Assembly: GCA_900239685.1 (NCBI GenBank) | Contig: OENT01000524.1 | Location: 39,853-103,852 of the forward strand | Direction: 5' to 3' | From: Rotaria macrura | Taxonomy: Eukaryota > Rotifera > Eurotatoria > Philodinida > Philodinidae | DNA: 64,000 nt | Shown: piece after piece, positions 23,363 to 35,744 of the stretch | How positions within the stretch are numbered: position 1 is the first letter of the stretch | Layout: each line of letters starts with the position of its first letter | Made by a program: the position numbers and the translations under genes | The notes under the pieces: model-generated | Told to the model about the DNA's origin: nothing | Seen by the model: the letters and a program-made list of their open reading frames with translations, nothing else | Databases searched by the model: none

Positions 23363-23753
23363 AGAGATGTGCACGGGACTAAACACAAAATGCTGGTCCC
23401 CAGTCAAAGATTTACCTGCTGTTTCATTAACTTCATTCTTACACTGTCGTTTGACTATGCATTTTGTAGAGAAATGTTTGCTCTTTCAGCGTATATAGTT
23501 TTATAAAATATAATCGATCATTTTTACTAAATAATTAAACAAAGTGACCGGGACCTATCTGGTCCCGGTCACTTTGTTTAATTAACTAATTGATAGCTAA
23601 GATCGGCGATATATTTTAAAGTATGTAGGCTGAAAGTGCAAAACTTTCTACAAAATGCATAGTCAAACAACAGTTTAAGAATGAAGTTAATGAAACAGCA
23701 GGTAAATCTTTGATCGGGACCAGAAATTTGTTTTTGGTCCCGTGCACATCTCT
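23363..23753. mobile_element. Foldback (near-palindromic) MITE-like element, 391 bp
   Basis: Almost the whole element is one inverted repeat. It begins AGAGATGTGCACGGGAC and ends with its exact reverse complement. The arms then share AAAGATTTACCTGCTGTT, CATTAACTTCATTCTTA and GACTATGCATTTTGTAGA with scattered mismatches. The centre is a perfect 24-bp hairpin (23532-23555 and 23561-23584) with a 5-nt loop, TATCT. Flanks read AATCAACTT on the left and AATCAAGTT on the right, an imperfect direct repeat that could be a target-site duplication. The frames crossing it (23300-23506 plus, 23616-23828 minus) are mirror images caused by the symmetry. Confidence 0.8.
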
Positions 23754-24917
23754 AATCAAGTTACTTGCTTGTTTAATAACGAATCTCGTCGACACTTCGC
23801 AACTCTTGAATTGTCCACAGTCAAACAATTTTCAATTCAGTATCGTTCTAACAAAGGCATCGATTTACTCATGTTACCCTCACTAATCAGTGAGCAAAGA
23901 AAGTCATATGATCATTGTCGTAATTGAATTCATGTTATCACGATGAAAATTTATTTGTCTAGATGAAATTGACTGACCTACGACTGAACCCGTCAGTTTG
24001 CTCATCGCTCAATTTAGATTGAAAAAAAGAATCAAGTCTCCTTTCTCTGTCATAACAATAAAGTTCTTGATTGAATCGTCCTTGAAATTGAAAGTAAATG
24101 CCATCTGTATTCCGATAACATGAAACTTTCAACTCATCAACACGTTTTTTTGACTGAAATTTGCCCTTATATATTATTTTCTCATCTGAAACAATACTGT
24201 AGATTACAGTGGATAAAAGAGGTTTTCCATGTTCAATTTTTACTGTAAGCCAAGAGGTGAACAGTTTAATGCATCGGAAAATTCTTCAAAAAGAAAATTA
24301 TTTATCCGTTGTCATTAAATAACATCGGTGATAGTTAGAAGATGATCGGCTAGAGTGACCGATTTCATCAAGCATCACGGTATGCACAATCATAAATCTA
24401 ATGAAGAATCGTTAATTAATCTTTCTCGATGAAGTTTACTTTTCAAGCTAAAAGGTCAAATGAGTCATCGAAAACTTTCAAATAAATAAATGCATCGATT
24501 GAGGTACGTATATTGTTCATGTAAGATTCGAGCTCAAACCGTCGTCTAATATACTGATTTCCATATCTTCAATTCTGGTGGATATGAACCACCGAGAATC
24601 TTAATTAGCATATATTCTATTGCCACAAATATAAATCATTTTCTTTCATTAAAATCTCTATGTTGAATGAAAGTGAAGACCTTTCATGTGTGAATTACTC
24701 TACAAGGCTGTATGTTACTCATCTGTTGAATCATTCTATAATACTTTCCAGTCACATGGCAATACAGGCAGTATGAGAAGTAATTCCGAATACTCGATAG
24801 CATTATGATGACAACGCAAAGTTTTACAAGTGAAACAGTTCATGTATGAACAAAGTGAATTGAAAGATTTCTTCAATATGACACAACTGAATCTATTCGT
24901 TTTGAATTCTTCTATTG
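23754..24917. other. Intergenic or unrecognised upstream exons
   Basis: AT-rich. If the membrane protein model at 24918 is real, further 5' exons could lie here, but I could not identify them. Confidence 0.3.
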
Positions 24918-25340
24918 ATGTTCATAGTAACTCTTATTGATGGTCTAGCAACGGTTCTTATCGCCAAATTTACATTAGCTGTTGTGTCTATTGGTTGCAC
25001 ATTTGCACATAGAAACTTGTGTTACAAGGCAGGTTCACACAATTCTTAATTAAATCTGCCCTACACATATCGAATCGATTAAAAGCTCTCATACGTATTG
25101 AAAAATGCCTTGTGGATCTCATGATAAAAATCATCGGACAACATTTTAAAAAATATTGAGTTATTCTTTGTACTTTAACATTTATTTTTTTAAGATCGCC
25201 AACTTATATCAAGTGGGATAATGAACTCACAAACCGTTGAAATTCATTGACAGATAATTACATTAGAATTCGCATTGTTCGGCACAGTCTGTGTTTCAGT
25301 CAACATATTAGCAATGATCTTCATCAGTTCATTCGTTTGA
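24918..25340 (+). CDS. Putative two-span membrane protein (3' part of a gene)
   Basis: Two short exons join in phase: 24918-25032 and 25267-25340, separated by a 234-nt GT-AG intron (donor GCAG/GTTCAC, acceptor TACATTAG). The 62-aa product holds two hydrophobic spans, about residues 9-29 (GLATVLIAKFTLAVVSIG) and 39-62 (EFALFGTVCVSVNILAMI), split by a short polar loop with HRNLCYK. The family is unknown; small four-span proteins have this look, and 5' exons may be missing. It could also be a gene fragment. The support is the hydrophobic pattern and the consistent splice phase. Confidence 0.35.
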
Positions 25341-25488
25341 AGCAAAATGAGAGACGACTTAGGCTTTAGGAAAAAGCTTTTGCTCAGATATTTCAATGAA
25401 AAGACAAAAAATTAGCAAAACATAAAAAGGAGAAATCTATTCAAGCATGTCTTTATCGTGTTCACGATTTATGAAGTTCCCTAGATTG

Positions 25489-26232
25489 AAAGGATAGGGT
25501 CTGGAAACGGAAATTCACCTGTGTCTGTCTGTCTGTCTGTAACAGCCACGGAAAAAAGCATTTCTCTGGCACCAATGACCACGCTAATGACACAAGTGAC
25601 CATTTTAATGAAGCCTACGTTGTTTGAATTTATGGGAGGGAAACACCGAATAACTCCCTCACACTGACCAAGCCCAAGCAGTATGTGCATCGAATGGTAT
25701 TTTGAGGCTGCCATCGCAAAATCTTTGAATTTGGCGGGTTAGTGGCTAGGTGAGACCTTTCCCGCCGCCTTCCCACTAGGCATACAACGAGTCCGAACTT
25801 TTGTATAGGGTTCGGTGATCGAACCCTATAGAAAATTTCGGGTTCGTTGCATCCCTGCTCCCCACCACTGAAAACCTTCGAGCCCCTCTGACATAATCTT
25901 TGAAACACGTTTCTGATCGACTAGAGGACTTGAGATCTGTGCCCCCATCGCAAAGCCACAGTTGGCCTGCTTCTCCTCTTCAGTTTCGTTTTGCCTTTGT
26001 GTTTTTTCTCATTCATTTTCGTTTGAAATTCCTCATTTTCGCCGTGCTCTTGGCTCGTTTTCACTTATTTGACTCTTCCATGTCTCCTATGAAGTTATTC
26101 GCTCGTTTCTTTGAAACTGCATGATCATATTCTTATAGAAACGACTAATTTTCTCTGATGTTTAGGCATCTCCAGTCGTAACCCCTATAAGTCTAGGGCC
26201 CAGTGAATCGACTTTCGATATCGATGACCGTT
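25489..26232 (+). repeat. Dispersed repeat family, copy C (most complete)
   Basis: Begins AAAGGATAGGGTCTGGAAAC, with a CTGTCTGTCTGTCTGTAACA tract and GGCACCAATGACCA. It then has GCTAGGTGAGACC and CCGCCTTCCCAC, followed by a small hairpin (AGGGTTCGGTGATCGAACCCT at about 25807-25827, broken here by a mismatch-free 5-nt loop). It runs through GTTCGTTGCATCCCTG and CTTTGAAACACGTTTC and ends at GGGCCCAGTGAATCGACT near 26232. The left half matches copy D, the right half copy B, and both ends copy A. The frames inside are not gene-like. Confidence 0.65.
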
Positions 26233-29200
26233 ACTTGTCCACGTTGAGCACATTCTTAATTCGTATGTCAGGAGAAAGAAAAAGAACCTATCATAAATAG
26301 ATAAATCTTGAGAGAAATAAAGGTGCCAACATTCTAGCCACACGGGCGCTTTTATTCGATCAAAACTTGAATTTATTTTTAATTTGGTTAATGTAACATG
26401 CACACATAATTTGAGAGTATTCATGTGACTCGAACTTCGTTGAGATGTTTTCGCACTTGTTTTTCCTACTTCGTCTAATAAAGAAAAATCGTGATTCAAC
26501 TGCTCTTTCAGACGACTGTGAAGTCATGAATGAAATGAGTTTGCTTCGATAAAACTCGTTCTCGGTAAGTCGACTCCATCATATCAAGAATAAAGCTTTT
26601 CGACATAATTTGTTGATTTTTGGCATTTTAGAGAACGCCATTTGTTAAATCGATCGTGGAAATGCCTTAGATTAGGATTAGATTGTAAGACACAATTTTA
26701 AAATATTGTACGTCGTATGAAATTGCTGCATGTCTATTATATTTTTAACAAATTATCTTACATATCGTCTTTTCTTTTGCCTCTTTTTCTCGGACTGAAT
26801 TGAGTTTCTTAAAAGCTGAGAGGACGCATTCGCTGAATTCAGTTCGATAATTTGTTAAATCTGGATTCATCAATTGTACTGCGTGTAAATCGTCATAAAT
26901 CATTTAAATTTAAATTTAAATTTAAATTTGATTTGTCCTTCGTCCGATGCGTATACCGAAAATAAACAGAATCGCTTAGTTCTACAAAGAAAGGATCAAG
27001 AAATTTTACACACAAGTTTTCACAATAAAACAATGCTGCTATATGAAGAATATTAAGTTTGCCTTTTTCCATAGCTGATAATCAAAGATAATTAACGGTC
27101 ACCGGTGCAGCAAAAAATCAAGCTAAAAGGAAAGCGAATTGATAATTGTATATTTATTCAGTGTTCTCTGTCTACAGTAACAAGGGGAGGAAACATTGAA
27201 AGAGAAAAACAAGCCTCATCATACAACACGAGTCTAAATACAGTGCTGTATGCTGGTAGATTATTGTTTAAAATCACACAAGAAGATCGAAGAATGATCT
27301 CTCTGTTAATTAAAACAATCTTACACTAAGAATCGATGAAAGGTTTCTGAGACCACGAATTTTTGTACAATTTCATCTGATCTCGCAAGAGTTCATGTCT
27401 GATTTTTTGACCTGGGTACAATTAACTGTCTTGAACTATGCTCAGGGCCAATACTGATTATTTCGTCATAGTTTTTGAAAGCACACGTGTCTCTCATGGT
27501 GATTAATAGGATTCCACCGCTGAAGAAGACAAGACTTGTTTCAGCTAGGGATTTCTCCAAAGAAAGACGTTTTCCCCTATGCCTCCACAAGAAAAGAAAA
27601 CAACAGCGGTAATTAATTTTATGGTCTACACAGCCCTATTCATATTTGTGTTCAAGACATAAAAACCACGTTTGCGGAACAATAAATTTTGTTACAGTAT
27701 GAATAAAGTTGAAAACGCCATACACCTCAAACTTTCACTTAACTGTATTCATGTTAACAAAGATCAAATACACATTATTCCATTGAAAAAAATGTTATTT
27801 TTTTCTTTGTTTAGAAATCATCAATTATAAACGATGAAAATCTTCCGTCGTGTTTAAGAAGCTGCTACGATATATTTTTCTCTACGACAAGATACATGGT
27901 GTTGAATAGCAGTTGAGGGAAGTTTATTTATGATAGAACAATTGCAGTTATGATTATCGGAATTGACATGTATGATGCAACACTATTCACAATAACTCGT
28001 AGACATTGCTATACAAGTATTTTTCGTTATGTGTATTTTTCTCCTACGTTTCCTGTAGGATTTGATAGTCTGCGAAGAGTTCCATTAACCATCACTAGTG
28101 AGTACTTTACATGCTTGATTTCAGAGGCAAAAACAGAGACAAACGTCTTCCTTTCGTAGGCATTGCAAAAATTTCTATTTTAAACAACTAATGACAATAT
28201 CCTTCGATTTCCAAAGCCGGAAATCATAATCGAAAGAAATAGCCACACTCCTGAGATTCATTTAGGAAAAGAAAAACATTCGTAAGAGCGTACTTTTACA
28301 TTCTATTGGTTTTCTTCTGTTGCGTGAGAGTCAAATATAAGAATGAATTGAAATAGATAAGTTCAATCAAGAAGAAACAAAAGGACGAAAATAACGTACA
28401 ATACAGCTAGATTAGAGCATCGGAAACTTCCGAAAGATGAGCTTTCATTGAACGCTGACAAAAGCAACAGTACATATTGAGGAATGGCTATTGTTAATTT
28501 TTGCTTTAATCTGTGAATTATGGCAAGTTTTCACTTTTTGAAGGCGATTTTCAATCATTCTAAATGTTGCAATTCAGTGCTTTCGTAAAGCAGAGAGAAA
28601 GAATATAGAAGTGTTTTGATAGGTCAGACTATTCGTTTCAAGTTCAATTAACCAAAATGCGTGTTCAATCTTTTCGACTTCAACGGTTACAGTTACTGTT
28701 TCCTTTAATTTCCTCAAAGTGCCAATTATACTATAAAGAAATCTCGATGAATTCTTTGCTTTATGATGAGAAAAACGATTAGATCCAACGCTTTTCTTCG
28801 AATCATAGAAAGTTAAAATATGATGATATTTTCAAAGATCATCCTTAATCTGACAAATCATTGCGAATCTATTTTGAACGAAGTTAATAGGAAATCTGCA
28901 TAGTTAACATGTAGCATGACAGTTGGATTTTTACACAGGGAAAAATATTTTAAGAAACTACAGTTTTGTTGTTAATTGTTGTCAGGTTCTTGCAAAGACA
29001 GGTCGTCTATGTCAGGCTTAGCAAACATTGGCTGTGCATATCAGTTATAAGTTCAGACTAGAGAAATTTTGAGAAAAGCATAAATTAACTATGGGTACTA
29101 TTAACGATCGTTAATCGTAGAGATCGTTCCAGTCATTTTTCAATAAACGGATTTGAACGTACTGTCATCTAATGTAAGCGATAATTAAATCAAGAAAAAA

Positions 29201-31800
29201 ATACTCAAAGTCGAATGGGCATCGTAAAGAAAGAAGAATTCTCATAGATATCTCTTCTTGTATATTAAATAAAAGTAGTGTCAAAAATAGTCGCACTATC
29301 ATGGTTCATCTAATCGAGTGGTCATTTTGTAGACAAGTTTTTATTTAAATACATCGTATCAATTTTATCATCTGTCTCTGATTAATGAATAAACCAATCA
29401 ACACATAAATCTTCTAAATAAATTTCCACATCGATTTCTCAATTGAATTTCGATAAGATCCTATTTGGAAATCACCTAAACATCTATTTGATCATTTTCG
29501 ACTTCGATTCTCTTTCTCGCGTTGTCGATTCAATAGGATTTTATGGCACTGCCTCTGCTCAGCATGTGATCAGGAGGCATTTCGTGTAAGATATTAGCAG
29601 GGTTGGCCTTTTTTAAAATTCTTCTCATAAGATCGAAACATTCATAAGGTATTGAATCTGATATGCTAACCGACAATTATCAGAAACGACCCAGACGATT
29701 TTCTAACGTGAAAAAGAAAACTCTTCCCTCCTTTTTAGCAGAAAACGTTTAAACACGAGCTAAAACTACCTCGGCATAGTTTTGAAACACTTTCAATGAT
29801 TATAGGCGTCTCCACGTTAGTTGAATTCTATTATGTCATCAGATTTTCAAGTACGATATTGGATCTGCTCGGTTACAACTGACATGTGATTATGTTTATT
29901 TCTAAAATAAAAATATAACCGATTTATTTTCTCCGTTTTTTACTAAGAATCGAGCCCTGTCCTTCTCTGCTCTCTACTTCTTTAGCAGGTCCAATATGTT
30001 TCCTAATTAGTTATTTGGATTATTAATGCGTCAATTTCAATGGTTTATTCTTTGATGTAATCAGATGATGAAAAGGTCAACAACGAAGTTCATTAGACTC
30101 GAATTCGCTTAACCTATACTCACTCAATCCATCAAGCCTTTTAAGATCGGAATCTAAATCCTACGTTCCATATTCACAACGAAATTTTTTATGAGACGTA
30201 CTTTTCTAAACCATTTGTAGGCGGACTAGTTATCACGTCCTATACACTTCTTCGAGCAACTTATGGGTTATCGCCTGAAGATATGATGAAGATTGATTTT
30301 TTATGTTTGAGTATTCTCCACTGGCTCACACAGCAGGTTGGATCACGGAAAATTTTCGTAACTAGCCGAGTCTAGTCGTGGCTCATTGGCTACTAGAGCG
30401 CATAGAGTTCTTTTCGAATCGATTCGGGCCAGTACTATTGCTAACTCATACCGTATTTACATTCAATGATCGATTGTGTTGACATCTCTTCGTGCGTGGA
30501 TTATGCGATTTTCGAAAGATTCCTAACGAAATTACATGTGTCTTGTGATCGGTGATTTTATCTGATATATTAAATTACTACGACTGCAACTCGCTGTGTC
30601 AAGCGATTGATAAGGTCAAAGCGTGATCGGTTGTACATTCTTCTGAAAGATTCAGTCTCCAGCTAGACTTCATTGAACCGAGGGAGAACAACGGCACACT
30701 TTAATAAATGCCTAGGAACTATAATGAAAAATCTGAGCGGTCAATTAATAAATATGTTATTCATTTTGCGAATCGATATTTCAAATTTGCATATTTGTCA
30801 TCGAATGGTATTGAAATGCTCTTCGGCGCTCATTTTACATGAGAAAAAAACAAGTTTTCTTATAAGAAATTCATGTTACTTGATAAGATGTACTTGATTG
30901 TCAAAGTTCTGCTGATAACTGATCATGGTCAAGTCTTATTCTATTCATACTTTGGTTATTATCCAAGATTCTTCAAAGATGAACTTGAAGAAACATCAAG
31001 CAAAAACTATAGCTCAGAAACAAAACGAGAATCATGTAAAATATAATTAAACGATTTTCTATTTCAAAACGTTCCTGCGAATTGGATTTCAATTTAGGAA
31101 CTACTAACCACCATAGAAGTTCATTTGAATTGATAAGAAATCGAACTCATACGGAAAGTGAAACTGAAAAGAAGAAAAGTAAAATAAGTACTGTGATACT
31201 CTGATTGGTATTAGCGGATTTGAGTGTAAACCAAACAAAGAAAGCTATTTTAATATTCTGATTCACGTACAACAATATGAGCGAATAAGAAAAATAGAAT
31301 CTTCGCTTTAGATATTTATGGAGGATTGATTCTCAATTTTCATTTGTTAGAAAGATAGGAGGATTTTTCGTCACTCTTCTTTTCGAAATTTAAATGAAAA
31401 AAACTTAACGTTTTCATTGATTGCATCAATGCTTATAGACGACTATATTGTTCTCGATTCATTTCTGATGCAATGTCGCATAGGTGCAAAGTACGTATAG
31501 AGAACTGAAAAAAACGTGTTCTAACAGATAACAGGGTTAATGTACGAAGCGATAACATACTTTGTCAGTATGCATATCTAGTGTGTGAGTCGTCCTATAT
31601 GACATTGTGATAGATACCATAAGAAAAAAATCGATAAATGATGCACAATAGAATAATAGAGGATAGAATAAGAAAAAAAATATTCTTTCCTCTCATTCGC
31701 TGATTAAACGAAACCGATCCTTGAGAAACGTACTTTAACCACACACATTCACACTCACACAAGCATATATATATATATATATAAGAAAAACATCTGCGAC
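26233..31800. other. Long gene-poor interval
   Basis: No gene is called in 5.5 kb. Near 26902-26930 there is a short AAATTT tandem repeat. A 63-codon minus-strand frame at 27393-27590 has balanced composition (ETSLVFFSGGILLITMRD, RQLIVPRSKNQT) and could be a terminal exon or relic. Around 30360-30650 (+), coding-like segments with stops (ESSRGSLATRAHRVLFES) also occur. Neither is strong enough to annotate. An (AT)n tract lies at about 31766-31783. Confidence 0.35.
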
Positions 31801-31818
31801 CTGTTTGTTCGAATATTT

Positions 31819-31827
31819 TTATTGTAG
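31819..31827 (+). other. 3' splice acceptor before the PHGDH ATG
   Basis: TTTTTATTGTAG ends with AG at 31826-31827, eight bases before the ATG. This suggests a trans-splice or leader-intron acceptor and supports the chosen start. Confidence 0.5.
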
Positions 31828-31835
31828 ATTACAAA

Positions 31836-33780
31836 ATGGATTCGTACGATGATATGAGCCGTGTGTTAATTTCGGATGATGTTGATGTTCAATGTATTGA
31901 TATGTTAATAGCGAATGGCTTCTCCGTAGAGAAAGATATTAAATTAGCAAAACAACCTCAAGAGCAATTAATCAAAAGACTTCAGGTATTTTACATTGAT
32001 GACATAGAAATTCAATCGATATTCTACGAATCTTTTTCTTAGGAAGTCGATATATTAATTGTTCGTAGTGCAACTAAAGTAACAAGTGCAGTTATAGAAG
32101 GTTCACCACGTTTGAAATTAATTGGACGACCAGGCACAGGAACGGATAATATCGATACAGATGCAGCAACGCGTCACGGAATCTTAGTTATGAAGTTCGT
32201 TCGTTGTTGTTGTATATTTATTAATATTTCTATATGACACTTAAGTACCCCGGGTGGCAATACGATTTCAGCTGCTGAGCATACGTGTAGTTTGATTTGT
32301 TCGTTAGCTCGGTTAGATATTACAAACAAGTGCTACTTAAAAAAAGAATCAATATATTGTTTTTCTGTTTAATAAAGAAATATTCCAAGTGCTTGTGCTT
32401 CATTAAAATCTGGTGCATGGCAACGCGCAGAATTTATGGGTGAAGAATTAAATGGAAAAACCTTGGCAGTTATTGGATTAGGAAGAATCGGACGAGAAGT
32501 TGCTAAACGAATGCAATCATTCAATATGAAGGTCAAATTTTGTTTTCTTTTCATAAATAGAAAACATAAACCATTCGATTCGTTTTCTGTTGTCGTAGAT
32601 TATTGGCTATGATCCATTAATGACTGCTGAACAAAGTTTGGGATTTGGTGTTGAATTTTTTGAATTAAATGATCTTTGGCCACTAGCTGATTACATAACG
32701 CTTCATGTTCCATTCATGGAGGGAACGCAAAGTAATTTCATTGATTAAATTAATTGCACTTCGTAGTTGTTTTTCGTTTCTCTCAACTAGATTTAATCAA
32801 TCAAGAAACTTTATCATTGTGCAAACGAGGTGTTAAATTAATAAATGTTGCGCGTGGTGGAATAATTGATGAAAAAGCACTTTATGATGCCCTTAATTCA
32901 GGTCATTGTGGTGGTGCTGGACTTGACGTGTTTGAAGAAGAACCACCAAATAACTTGAAACTTCTTCAACATCCATCAGTTATTTGCACGCCTCATTTAG
33001 GTGCCAGTACTCGTGAAGCCCAAAAACGTGTGGCCATTGAATTGGCTCAACAAATAATCGACTTTAAACAAGGACATTCGTTAATTGGTGTTGTAAACGG
33101 ATCAGCGGTTACATCGCAATTCGCTCAAGGCAATCGAGCTATTCTATTACTTTGCAAGCGTTTAGGACAAATCATTGGAGCATCGTCAACGTCAATACCA
33201 ACTGAAATTTCACTTTCATTTAATCGTAAGCTAATAATTCTACGTCAATTATTTAGGATCGGTTTTGTTCTTCTTTGTTTCTATAAGATACTGTTTCCAA
33301 ACATTTATTTGAAGCCCTTGAGATTTATTTCTCCTACGGATATTTACATGAAAAAGGCAATACACGAGCAAATTTTGTTAACGCTCGACATTTATTCGAA
33401 GTTCAAGTATTCGAAACAGTTCTCGCCTAGGAGATATGTTCATGTTGTTTATTTAGATGGAAATGCTTGTCGATACAAAGCAAGAACTAAATAATGTTTT
33501 AGTTGTTCGTGTGTCAGGTGATGGTGAAATAAAAGAATTATCTGGTATTGTCTCCGGAGAACATTTATGGTTAAACAGTGTCAATCAATGTCGTTTTATT
33601 GCTCATGTGCCGCTAGATGATGAAAACAGCCATGTTCTAGTTCGGCCAATGAAAGGATCCTTCATGGATTATCTTCATGGAAATACGTCCGAAACGAAGA
33701 ATCAGATAAGAGCCGTCTTTGATTCCATATCACCGTCAGGAAATAGCCACGATCAGCGTTGGTGTGCTCTACTTTTATAA
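31836..33780 (+). CDS. PHGDH: D-3-phosphoglycerate dehydrogenase
   Basis: NAD-dependent cytosolic enzyme oxidising 3-phosphoglycerate to 3-phosphohydroxypyruvate, the first step of serine synthesis. Exons: 31836-31985, 32043-32194, 32246-32311, 32378-32531, 32599-32731, 32791-33225, 33288-33406, 33457-33780, giving 510 aa (human 533). Introns are 50-67 nt. The last intron could instead start at 33401, six bases earlier. The substrate domain opens with [11 protein letters not shown] and has [11 protein letters not shown] and [14 protein letters not shown]. The NAD fold has G156-L-G-R-I-G161. Catalytic residues are R240 ([10 protein letters not shown]), E269 (FEEEPP) and H287 (TPHLGAS). The C-terminal part aligns with the animal allosteric-binding region and a shortened end. 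It appears intact. Confidence 0.95.
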
Positions 33781-33791
33781 GAAACAACAAC

Positions 33792-33797
33792 AATAAA
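33792..33797 (+). terminator. Polyadenylation signal of PHGDH
   Basis: AATAAA 12 bases after the TAA stop, followed by an A-rich then T-rich stretch. Confidence 0.5.
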
Positions 33798-35702
33798 AAA
33801 AAGTTTTATTTTAAATGAAAAAAAATCTAGTGAAGATTAGCTGAATATTTTGTTTGTTCGCTTACTTGCTGTTTGTTTGTTGATTTGATTTATTTGAAAT
33901 TACTCATAAAACAGAAAAACAATTCCTTTCTACGTAATTCGTTTATATATTTAATCTATGGTCGATAGAATGAAGATGATACAAGAATGTTCATGTATAA
34001 TAAGATACGATTTCGATTTGCCGATGTTATTTGTAACCAGAATCAACAGATGAAACTCGATTGAGAATGACCGATCAAAGCTGCAGCGAAGTTTGCTTGT
34101 CTATGAGGCCGAGATCGGTCGAATTCTCTTACAGCATGAAATCGAGATCTCAAACTTATTTCAAATGAGAAAATCTTCAAATATCATCGATGCTCAACGA
34201 TTTGATTTAGTACTCCCAGTGATATTGAAATAAATCATAGCCTTTTCATCATACGGAAATATTCGCCTGTCGAGTGAGAATCAATGTTTGTTTTAAACAA
34301 GAAGACTATTTTTTTAAAGTTGAACAATTAGAACTTGTTTGTTTGTCCGAGAGAAGAGAATCAAGTGGCTGTAACCATTGATTCTCAACGAATTCATTGC
34401 GATCGATTTGCTCTATCTGTCGGCGTCGTCTCTGTCTTCATTCGATTGCAACTTGAAGGAGTGGAACGTTATCGAACAAACGACCCGATGAAATAAAGCG
34501 CTTGCAAAATGTAAAATATAGTGTCATCGATTGAGTTGATAACATAAACGAGAATATCGATTGAAGAAGAAAAGCCAACGTTTGACTTATGAAACAAGCA
34601 AAGAAAGCAATGTGAATGCCAACCTCAGTCTAAGCATTCGGTGAATTCGCAGTGAAGATAAATAAATCCAAACTATTCTCTTCGTTCGAGTGCAAATCGA
34701 TTGAATGAACATGAAACAATGTTATGTTTAAAATTGATATAGAAAATAAATTACATTACATGCTCGATTTCTCTTTCGATTGATTCATTTATTTGATTAT
34801 TTCACATTATCGAATTCGAAAAACATTGATTGATGTTTCTTGTCGTTTGTTGGATCCTTTCGTTTATTTATTTATTTGAAACTCGATCTAGTTCATATCT
34901 TGATCTTTATGATAAATCGATACTTCAATTGAGAATAAAATAAATTTAAAAGAGACATTATAGTTATTTATTGGTTAAGCTCGTATTTTCGTTAAAGAGA
35001 CATTAGTCTATGAAGAAGAGAAAAAAGAAAGCTATGATCAGCTATTGTCTCGGTGTAAGTGATCATTGAAATGATTTTGTCTGGGATCGTCTTCTCTACT
35101 TGATTTTCCTTCACTCATTTGTGGCCAACACAGATTCCGATTGAAAAGTAGAACACATTTCGTCGCAATTCCTTTACATTAAAACAAGAGATTTCATTTA
35201 TAACAAGACTACAAAGCAAAGAAATAATGCTACAAACTTGGTTGATTCGATGTACATAGCGATGTGTCGATGCAAGGTTCAGTGAAATATCGTTTACCAA
35301 TTCTAAGAAATGTGTGATATCGTCCAAGTTTCGGAATGTGATAAGATGGCGAGACAAGTGGAATCGATATAAGTAGAACAAGAATAAGATGAAACATTTT
35401 GTTGTATTACTGATTCTAGGACGCATCCATTGAATCTTCTACCAGAATCATATATAGTCAATTATATCGGAGCGCGAATCACACGACTAATCAGGTTTTC
35501 GATGGAGAAAGAGAGAGAGAGAATAGAAGGAAACAAGTTTATAGCCGATGAGTCGTTCGATCATGAACGGACAAGTGGGCAGATGACATCATCAGTATGT
35601 TATTCTGATCGAATAATCAAAGGATGAGAGAAACACACATCCTTTTTCATATCCGGCATTTCTTCTTCTTTTAGCCTCTAGCACGAGATTGGAACGATCA
35701 GA
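33798..35702. other. Intergenic and probable 3' flank of the minus-strand RRM gene
   Basis: AT-rich. A 103-aa minus-strand frame at 35115-35426 is hydrophobic and basic without domain signature, and probably lies in flanking or 3' UTR sequence, so it is not called. (GA)n-like sequence occurs near 35511. Confidence 0.4.
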
Positions 35703-35708
35703 TTTATT
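35703..35708 (-). terminator. Likely polyadenylation signal of the RRM gene
   Basis: TTTATT on the plus strand, that is AATAAA on the minus strand, 36 bases after the stop codon at 35745. Confidence 0.45.
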
Positions 35709-35744
35709 GATAAAGAAAAAAAAGAACACAAAACAGAAATCTAT

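Noticed and set aside
23300-23828. Similar plus- and minus-strand proteins of 68 and 70 aa
   Set aside because: Mirror readings of the two arms of the foldback element.
24520-24600. tRNA-like signal on the minus strand (GGTTTGAGCTC resembling a B box)
   Set aside because: No matching A box, acceptor stem or anticodon arm could be drawn.
35115-35426. 103-aa minus-strand frame downstream of the RRM gene
   Set aside because: No recognisable domain, and it lies in the likely 3' flank of that gene.
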